Below, one piece after another: positions 42,167 through 47,774 of a stretch of DNA of 47,774 nucleotides. The stretch spans positions 1-47,774 of the forward strand of contig CAIJPD010000034.1 in NCBI GenBank assembly GCA_903822495.1. Direction: 5' to 3'. A program made the position numbers and the translations under genes. Under the pieces are notes generated by a model. The model made no database searches. It was not told where the DNA came from and saw only the letters and a program-made list of their open reading frames with translations. How positions within the stretch are numbered: the first letter of the stretch is position 1; every line of letters starts with the position of its first letter. This DNA comes from an uncultured Chloroflexota bacterium. GTDB lineage: Bacteria > Chloroflexota > Limnocylindria > Limnocylindrales > CSP1-4.

Positions 42167-42820
42167 CTACTTCGTGGGCGACGGGGCCGCCTTCCCGCTG
42201 GCGGTTGGCGCGGGGGTAGGCGTGGGCGTGGGAACCGGCGCGGCCGTGGGCGCGGCGGTGGCCTTGGGTGGAGCGGTCCGGGGATCGACCAGCTTGGGAT
42301 CCAGCTGAATGGCCAGTACCACCTCCGCGTCCCCTTCGGCCGCCTGGCCCATGGTGCGGAGCAGCAGCCCGAGGTTCATGTGCCCGGCCGCGTCCTTGGG
42401 CAGGAGGGCCGTGAACTGGCGATAGAGGGAGACGGCCTCGGTGGTGGCGCCGGCGCTGCTGCGCAGGATGGCCAGGTTGAAGATCGCGGGCGTGTAGCCG
42501 GGATCGGAGGCGAGCGCCAGGCGGTAGTTGCTCTCGGCCTCGGCGGCCTTGCCCTGCGTCTGGGCGACCAGGCCCAGGTTGTACAGGCAGAGCTTGCTGG
42601 CCGCGTCCTTCTTGAGGCATTCCTTGTAGTGGTTGGCCGCCTCGTCCAGCTTGCCGGCAACGTGCGACTGGAGGCCGGCGTTCAGCTCGTCCTCCGCGAT
42701 CTGCGCGTTGGACTTGGTGGAGCAGCCGGCGACCAGCAGGACCAGGACGAGGCCGACCAGGAGTCCGGCCAGGCGCCGGGCCTGGGACGGGCTGGCTGGG
42801 CGATGGATCGTGGTGGTCAT
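42167..42820 (-). CDS. TPR-repeat lipoprotein
   Basis: A 217-aa protein from ATG 42820, with GGAGG six bases upstream. The signal peptide (RRLAGLLVGLVLVLLVAGC) has its lipobox Cys at residue 33. About four TPR-like helical pairs follow (AGLQSHVAGKLDEAANHYKECL, LYNLGLVAQTQGKAAEAESNY, AIFNLAILRSSAGATTEAVSLY, HMNLGLLLRTMGQAAEGDAE), then a Thr/Pro/Ala-rich tail. It is first in the operon, 33 bases before the YfhO-like gene, and is likely a membrane-anchored scaffold outside the cytoplasmic membrane. Confidence 0.85.
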   Translation of the reverse strand: MTTTIHRPASPSQARRLAGLLVGLVLVLLVAGCSTKSNAQIAEDELNAGLQSHVAGKLDEAANHYKECLKKDAASKLCLYNLGLVAQTQGKAAEAESNYRLALASDPGYTPAIFNLAILRSSAGATTEAVSLYRQFTALLPKDAAGHMNLGLLLRTMGQAAEGDAEVVLAIQLDPKLVDPRTAPPKATAAPTAAPVPTPTPTPAPTASGKAAPSPTK

Positions 42821-43087
42821 CAAATCCTCCGTGGGGCTTGCGTCGAGCCGAAACATCGTCGCGCATCCGGTGACAGGGATCAACCGAATCTTGACAGCTA
42901 TTGGTACGGGGGCACCGGTCCCGCTATTGGCGGATGCCGGATTTGCGCGGGCCATCGGTACAATACGGCCAATCGACGAGGCACGCGAGATCGCGAACCT
43001 GCCGGGCAAGCGCACCGGCAGGGATCGTGCGCCACCGGATCAAACTCCCTTGCAAGGTGCATGCGCTTGACTTTGCCGGTGCTCGAC
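42821..43087. other. Divergent intergenic region
   Basis: This lies between the TPR lipoprotein and the TadE-like gene. A plus-strand -10-like TACAAT (42959-42964) is seen without a good -35. TTGACA at 42891-42896 has no matching -10 at 16-18 bases. Nothing else was recognised. Confidence 0.35.
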
Positions 43088-43594
43088 ATGACCAGCCCCC
43101 CCGCCACCCGTCCCCTGGCCCGTCCCGAACCCAAGGTAGCCCGCCGTCGTCGCGATCGCGGCCGCGGCCAGGCCCTGACCGAGTTCGCGCTGGTCATCCC
43201 CATCTTCATGCTCATCCTGGGGGGGATCATCGACGCCGGCTTCATGCTCTACTCGCGCATGAGTGTCATCAACGCCGCCCGCGAGGGGGCCCGCGCGGCC
43301 GTGACCCAGATCGATAACGTCATGGGCATCCCCGACATCGTGCACAACGCCGTCCAGAGCGCCGCCACGGGCCTGGTGCCGGCGGACCTGACGGACACCT
43401 CCACCTGCGTGACCTCGGACCAGATCCAGGGCGTTGGGTCGCGGGTGTGCGACTTCGTGGCCGGCGGCCTGGCGGACCCCAAGTCCGGCGACGCCATCAA
43501 GGTCTCCACGACGTACGTCTACCACTCGCTCTTCCTCCAGCTGTGGGGCCAGACCATCACGGTGGTCTCCACCATCCAGATGGTGATCGAGTGA
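43088..43594 (+). CDS. TadE-like pseudopilin-type protein
   Basis: A 168-aa protein with a short basic N terminus, then the TadE signature GQALTEFALVIPIFMLILGGIIDAG (residues about 22-46): a Glu five residues into a hydrophobic helix, followed by YSRMSVINAAREGARAAV. The rest is small and extracytoplasmic, with two Cys. TadE/TadF-like minor pseudopilins take part in Tad/Flp pilus assembly. No TadA ATPase or other tad genes are in the window. ATG 43088 is chosen; ATG 43061 is an alternative. It overlaps the next gene by GTGA. Confidence 0.85.
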   Translation: MTSPPATRPLARPEPKVARRRRDRGRGQALTEFALVIPIFMLILGGIIDAGFMLYSRMSVINAAREGARAAVTQIDNVMGIPDIVHNAVQSAATGLVPADLTDTSTCVTSDQIQGVGSRVCDFVAGGLADPKSGDAIKVSTTYVYHSLFLQLWGQTITVVSTIQMVIE

Positions 43595-46089
43595 CCGCCA
43601 AGCGGGACCCGCGCGCCAGGCGCCCGGCGTCCGGCTGGACGTTGGCGGATTTCTTCGCGATGGCCCAGCCCGCCGAGCGCGGGCAGCGGGGCCAGATCCT
43701 GGTGCTCTTCACGCTGGTCCTCGTGGTGATCCTGCTGGCCGGCTCCCTGGTCATTGACCTGGGCCTGCTCCGCAACGACCGCCAGTCCCTGGCCAACGCG
43801 CTGGATTCGGCGACGCTCTCCGCGGGCGTGCTGCTCCCGGTCGACGGCTGCAACCAGGCCCAGTCGGCCACCTCGCCGTGCGGTTCGATCAACGCTGCCC
43901 CCATCACGGAGGTCACCAACATGGTGGCCTCGGCCATGACGGCGGGCTACCCGGGCATCACCGCGGGGCAGTACACCATCTCGTACCGCTGCGTGATCGG
44001 GGTGGACACCGCGAGCCCGGCCAACCCCAACATCGCCCGCGACATCCCGTCCGTCTGCAATCCGCGGAACGCCCTAGGCCACACGCCCGTGGCCGCGGAC
44101 TTCCAGGGCACCGGGGACACGCGCTTCAGCATCTGCAACCCCAACCTGGGCGACAAGTGCAATGTCATCTTCCTGACGGGCGGCACCACCACGCGGTTCT
44201 CGTTCGCGCGGATCATCGGGCTGGACCAGGGCTCCAACACCAACATGACGGCCTCGGCCTGCAACGGGCCGTGCGGCCAGGCCACCAGCGCCCCGGTGGA
44301 CCTGGTGATCATCATCGACCGGACGGGGAGCATGTCGGCGGCGGACCAGCAGAAGACGCGTGACGCCGCCAACACCATCCTGGGTATCTACGACCCGTCG
44401 CTCCACCGGGTGGCCCTGGGCCTCCTGGGGCCCAGCGACCAGGTCAGCACCTGCGCCGGCGCCGGAGGGCCGGCCGTCCACGCGAACCTCCTCACCGGCG
44501 CCTCGGTGAGCCCACCGGTAGTGGCGGGCACACCGACGTCCAACTCCAACTCGGCTGCCGGGGGCTTGGCCATCACGCTCACGGCGCCGGCCTCCATCGC
44601 TGCGGGCGACCTGCTGATCGCCGGGATCACGCTCACCGGCCCCACCTCCCGTATCGACACCGCCCAGGTCCCGGCCGGCTGGACGCTGATCGCCGCCCAG
44701 GACAACGCGGCCGTCCAGGGCATGGCCACGTACTGGAAGATCGCCACGGCCGGCGAGCCGGCCTCGTACATCTGGCGGTTCACGGCGTCCAGCCGCGCCG
44801 TCGGCGGGATGATGCGCGTCACCGGTGCCGACGCCACCAGCCCCATCGACGTGGTGGACGGCGCGCCGGGCAGCGACGTCGCGTCGCCGTTCAACGTCAT
44901 CGCGCCCACCGTGACCACCGCCACCGTCCAGACGCTGGTGGTGGGAACGTACGGGATGGGCTCGGGCGCCACGTTCACGCCCAACACCGGCTTCACCGAG
45001 CGGGTGGACCAGATGCACACCAGCGCCGCCAACATCGCCATGGAGATCGCCACCAAGACGCAGGCCACCGCCGGCGCCACCGGCACCTCCACGGCCGTGG
45101 CGACCACCGGCGGCAACTTCACGGCCCAGACCTTTGCCATCCGGCCGAACATGGGCAACGTGTACGGGACCACCTATCCGCAGGACCTGGCCAAGTGGAT
45201 CCCCATCGGGCTCACGGGCACGGACAGCAAGCTGCCGGCCCCGGCGTACAGCGAGGCCTACTCCAATGCCGCCGGTGTGGTCAATGCCAACGCCCACATC
45301 ACGTCGGCCGTCACCTGCTTCGCCGGGAACTACACCGGCACCAATCTGGCAACGCCCATCAACATGGCGGCGCACTACCTGAAGGACTCCGGCCGACAGC
45401 ACTCCAAATGGGGCATCCTCCTGGAGACCGACGGGCAGCCGTTCCAGCCCTCGGGCGCACCTGACCCCGGCAACTACACCTGCGCCCAGTCCAATGCAGA
45501 GGCCACGGCCGCCAAGGCGACGGTGAACGCGGACGGCGTCCCGATCGAGATCTACACGGTGGGCTTTGGCCTCGACGGCAGCAACGACACCAACTGCCCG
45601 GACGGCTCCGGCGCGTTCAGCGGCAAGAAGGTGACGTACCTGCTGTCGTCAATGGCCAGCACCAACTTCGCCCCGTCGCCCAACGGCACGGTATCCGGCT
45701 GCGTACCCGCGGAGAACACGGACGCCGACCACTTCTTCTGCGAGCCCAAGACGTCGGACCTGATCGCCACGTTCAGCATCGTGGCCACGCAGTTCGCCGG
45801 CATCCGGACCCATTTGGTGCAGCTCTACCCGGCACCGGTGATCAGCAGCCTCAGCCCGGCCAATGCCCCGGCCGCGGGCGGCACCACGGTCACCATCACG
45901 GGCCACTACTTCACCAGCACCAGCTCGGTGAAGTTTGGCAACACCAGCGTGGGGTTCACGGTGCAAAGCGACACGTCCATCCGGGTGACGTCGCCGGCCG
46001 GCCCCGCGGGCACCACGGTGGACATCACGGTCACCAGCGGCGGGGGGACGTCGCTGCTGACCAGCGCGGACCGGTTCACCTACAACTGA
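43591..46089 (+). CDS. TadG-like protein with vWA domain split by a beta-rich insertion and C-terminal IPT/TIG domain
   Basis: An 832-aa protein from GTG 43591, coupled to the TadE-like gene. An N-terminal Tad helix (GQILVLFTLVLVVILLAGSLVIDLGLL) anchors it. A vWA domain begins at about residue 238 with a MIDAS-like DRTGSMS (metal site DxTxS). It is interrupted at about residues 318-520 by a beta domain (ITLTAPASIAAGDLLIAGI, ATYWKIATAGEPASYIWRF, DATSPIDV) of a kind seen in secreted and phage proteins. It then resumes (NMAAHYLKDSG, WGILLETDG, IEIYTVGFGLDG). Residues about 748-832 form an IPT/TIG immunoglobulin-like domain (ISSLSPANAPAAGGTTVTITG). Probably a surface adhesin or pilus-associated protein. 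Confidence 0.85.
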   Translation: MTAKRDPRARRPASGWTLADFFAMAQPAERGQRGQILVLFTLVLVVILLAGSLVIDLGLLRNDRQSLANALDSATLSAGVLLPVDGCNQAQSATSPCGSINAAPITEVTNMVASAMTAGYPGITAGQYTISYRCVIGVDTASPANPNIARDIPSVCNPRNALGHTPVAADFQGTGDTRFSICNPNLGDKCNVIFLTGGTTTRFSFARIIGLDQGSNTNMTASACNGPCGQATSAPVDLVIIIDRTGSMSAADQQKTRDAANTILGIYDPSLHRVALGLLGPSDQVSTCAGAGGPAVHANLLTGASVSPPVVAGTPTSNSNSAAGGLAITLTAPASIAAGDLLIAGITLTGPTSRIDTAQVPAGWTLIAAQDNAAVQGMATYWKIATAGEPASYIWRFTASSRAVGGMMRVTGADATSPIDVVDGAPGSDVASPFNVIAPTVTTATVQTLVVGTYGMGSGATFTPNTGFTERVDQMHTSAANIAMEIATKTQATAGATGTSTAVATTGGNFTAQTFAIRPNMGNVYGTTYPQDLAKWIPIGLTGTDSKLPAPAYSEAYSNAAGVVNANAHITSAVTCFAGNYTGTNLATPINMAAHYLKDSGRQHSKWGILLETDGQPFQPSGAPDPGNYTCAQSNAEATAAKATVNADGVPIEIYTVGFGLDGSNDTNCPDGSGAFSGKKVTYLLSSMASTNFAPSPNGTVSGCVPAENTDADHFFCEPKTSDLIATFSIVATQFAGIRTHLVQLYPAPVISSLSPANAPAAGGTTVTITGHYFTSTSSVKFGNTSVGFTVQSDTSIRVTSPAGPAGTTVDITVTSGGGTSLLTSADRFTYN

Positions 46090-46093
46090 GCCG

Positions 46094-47068
46094 TCAGCCC
46101 CGGGCCACCAGGTCGCGGACCTCGGCGAGGCGCTCGATGGTCTCGCGGTCGTAGGGCGCCGGCAGCTCGATCACCAGGTGCGTGAACCCCAGCGCCAGGT
46201 ACGGTCGCCAGCGTTCGGCGATGAGGGCCGGCGGACCGATGAAGTCCACGTCCGGCGATGGCTCGTAGGCGCGGCCGTTGGCGGCCAGCGCGGCCCGGAG
46301 CACCCGCGCCGCCTCCTGGACGTCGTCCCGGATGACGCATTGCCGCGTGAACGTGCACTCGATGTCGGCGATGTCGCGCCCCACCTCCACGCAGTGCTCC
46401 GCGAGGATGCCGGCCTTGCGCCGGAGCACGTCCACGGGGCCACTGGCGTTCCAGCCGTCGGCGTGGCGGGCGACGGTGCGGAGCGTCTTCTGCTCGCCGG
46501 CCCCGCCGATCATGATGGGCAGCCGCCCGGCCCCGCGGTACGGGAGCGGCCGGACCACGGCCCCATCCAGCCGGTAGGGCCCGCCGTCGGGCAGGGTGAC
46601 GGCCTCGCCGCCCAGCATCCGCCGGATGGCGCCCACGGACGCCTCGAGGCGGTTGAGCCGCTCGCCGGGCCCCGACCCAAAGTCGATCCCGAACGCCTGG
46701 TGCTCGGGCTCGAACCAGGCGCCGCCCAGGCCCAGCCAGGCGCGGCCGTGGCTGGCGTGATCGATGGTCACGGCGGCCTTGGCGACGACGCCCGGGTTCC
46801 GGAAGGTGTTGGCGCCCACCATGAGGCCTAGCGACACGTGCTCCGTGATCTCCGCCCAGGCGCCCAGCGTGGTCCAGCCTTCGAAGATCGACCCGTGCGG
46901 GTCGCCGACGATTGGATAGAGGTGGTCCCAGGTCCAGACGGCATCCAGCCCGGCACGGTCCGCCGCGATGGCCGCCTCGCGGATCTGCTGCCAGGACCCC
47001 ACCTGGGGCCAGATGGTCACCCCGGCGCGGATGGGGTGCCGCGGCGGCGCCGCCGTCGGCGCGGTCAC
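46094..47068 (-). CDS. LLM-class (luciferase-like) F420- or flavin-dependent oxidoreductase
   Basis: A 324-aa TIM-barrel protein starting at GTG 47068. Typical segments are AAIAADRAGLDAVWTWDHLYP, SLGLMVGANTFRNPGVVAKAAVTIDHASHGRAWLGLGGAW, LPIMIGGAGEQKTLRTVARHADGWN, and IGPPALIAERWRPYLALGFTHLVI. These match F420-dependent LLM enzymes of Actinomycetota and Chloroflexota; the substrate is not predictable. It follows pgm by 10 bases on the same strand and is probably co-transcribed. It is convergent with the TadG-like gene. Confidence 0.9.
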   Translation of the reverse strand: MTAPTAAPPRHPIRAGVTIWPQVGSWQQIREAAIAADRAGLDAVWTWDHLYPIVGDPHGSIFEGWTTLGAWAEITEHVSLGLMVGANTFRNPGVVAKAAVTIDHASHGRAWLGLGGAWFEPEHQAFGIDFGSGPGERLNRLEASVGAIRRMLGGEAVTLPDGGPYRLDGAVVRPLPYRGAGRLPIMIGGAGEQKTLRTVARHADGWNASGPVDVLRRKAGILAEHCVEVGRDIADIECTFTRQCVIRDDVQEAARVLRAALAANGRAYEPSPDVDFIGPPALIAERWRPYLALGFTHLVIELPAPYDRETIERLAEVRDLVARG

Positions 47069-47078
47069 GGCGCCGCCG

Positions 47079-47774
47079 TCACGACGGCGACCCGGCCGCG
47101 GGCTGATCCGTGCCCAGCGCCTCGTCCACCATCGCCTGCGCCTCGGCGATCAGGCGGTCCAGGTGCGCCTCGCCAAGGAAGCTCTCGGCGTAGATCTTGT
47201 AGATGCTCTCGGTGCCGGATGGGCGGGCGGCGAACCAGCCGTTCTTCGTGGTGACCTTGAGCCCGCCGATGGGCGCGCCGTTGCCCGGCGCCCGATCCAG
47301 CACGGACTCCACCGGTTCGCCGGCCAGGCTGGCCTGGCGCACCTGGGTCGGGGTCAGCCGGGAGAGCCGCCGCTTCTGCTCGGGCGTGGCCGGCGCGTCC
47401 ACGCGGCGCGAGACCGGTTCGCCAAGGTCGGCTGTCAGCGCCCGGTAGAGCTCGCCGGGGTCCCGGCCGGTTCGCACCGTGATCTCCGCGGCCAGGAGGG
47501 CCGGGACGATGCCGTCCTTGTCGGTGGTCCACGCCCCGCCGTCGCGGCGCAGGAACGAGGCGCCGGCGCTCTCCTCGCCGCCGAAGCCCAGCGACCCGTC
47601 GATGAGGCCGTCCACGAACCACTTGAAGCCCACGGGGACCTCGTAGAGCCGGCGGCCGAGTCGGGCGGCCACCCGGTCGATCAGGCCGGTGCTGACCAGC
47701 GTCTTGCCCACGGCGGCGCCCGCGGACCAGCCTGGCCGCTGGCGGAAGAGGTAGTCCACGCACACGGCGAGGTA
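47079..47774 (-). CDS. pgm: Phosphoglucomutase, C-terminal part (runs off right edge)
   Basis: The last 231 residues of an alpha-phosphohexomutase of the phosphoglucomutase (alpha-D-glucose phosphate) type, which interconverts glucose-1-phosphate and glucose-6-phosphate. The sugar-binding loop GFGGEESAG is visible. The C-terminal phosphate-binding loop [23 protein letters not shown] is complete with RPSGTE. The N-terminal part with the catalytic phosphoserine is outside the window. Its product feeds nucleotide-sugar synthesis, which may serve the nearby glycosyltransferases (inference). Confidence 0.92.
   Translation of the reverse strand, partial: YLAVCVDYLFRQRPGWSAGAAVGKTLVSTGLIDRVAARLGRRLYEVPVGFKWFVDGLIDGSLGFGGEESAGASFLRRDGGAWTTDKDGIVPALLAAEITVRTGRDPGELYRALTADLGEPVSRRVDAPATPEQKRRLSRLTPTQVRQASLAGEPVESVLDRAPGNGAPIGGLKVTTKNGWFAARPSGTESIYKIYAESFLGEAHLDRLIAEAQAMVDEALGTDQPAAGSPS

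Noticed and set aside
42891..42896. TTGACA as a -35 for the TadE-like gene
   Set aside because: No -10-like hexamer lies at 16-18 bases, and TACAAT at 42959 is too far away.

Overview
The window is high-GC DNA that looks like a Chloroflexota chromosome, probably a Limnocylindria/Ellin6529-type lineage. This is an inference from gene content: Thr/Pro-rich lipoproteins with APTATPT-type linkers, a xanthine-dehydrogenase-type molybdoenzyme operon, TadE/TadG-like proteins, an LLM oxidoreductase, and frequent GTG/TTG starts. Actinomycetota is the main alternative. No rRNA, tRNA, transposase, integrase or CRISPR array was seen.

Left part (1-18.1 kb) is mostly housekeeping and accessory metabolism. 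It begins with the cut 5' end of an unrecognised gene, two small unrecognised membrane proteins, a membrane protein with a RanBP2-type zinc finger, and an unrecognised 154-aa protein. purU and a three-gene molybdopterin hydroxylase operon (FAD, 2Fe-2S and Moco subunits) follow, then a CoA-disulfide-reductase/rhodanese fusion and a stand-alone rhodanese. On the minus strand is a regulatory cluster: response regulator, histidine kinase and an ECF sigma factor carrying its own zinc finger, next to a secreted DUF2680-like protein. A frameshifted TetR gene is divergent from a 2TM protein/epimerase pair, with two copies of a 17-bp operator between them. A membrane-embedded spermidine-synthase-like protein closes this part.

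Centre (18.1-38.1 kb) is a 20-kb block devoted almost entirely to very large secreted proteins. A 2120-aa minus-strand protein has 28 RCC1-like repeats (14+14, i.e. four times seven), a Pro-Thr stalk of about 220 residues, and three copies of a 125-residue module. After an orphan substrate-binding lipoprotein come three consecutive plus-strand paralogues (1479, 920 and 1331 aa). Each has a signal peptide, one copy of the same 125-residue module, a long Thr-rich collagen-like Gly-X-Y region and a different C-terminal head. Each is a single transcription unit with its own promoter, its own leader of about 145 nt and its own terminator. The three leaders share two hairpins whose stems are kept by compensating changes, followed by an identical Shine-Dalgarno/TTG start block. 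This leader family is the best candidate in the window for something undescribed.

Right part (38.1-47.8 kb): a minus-strand operon (TPR lipoprotein, YfhO-like membrane protein, GT-C mannosyltransferase-like protein) converges on the last collagen gene. A TadE-like/TadG-like pair, the latter with a vWA domain split by another domain, is divergent from it. An LLM oxidoreductase and the 3' part of phosphoglucomutase end the window. The central and right parts together look like a cell-surface locus: stalk-and-head proteins, pilus-like assembly proteins, and membrane glycosyltransferases that could (inference) decorate Thr-rich stalks.
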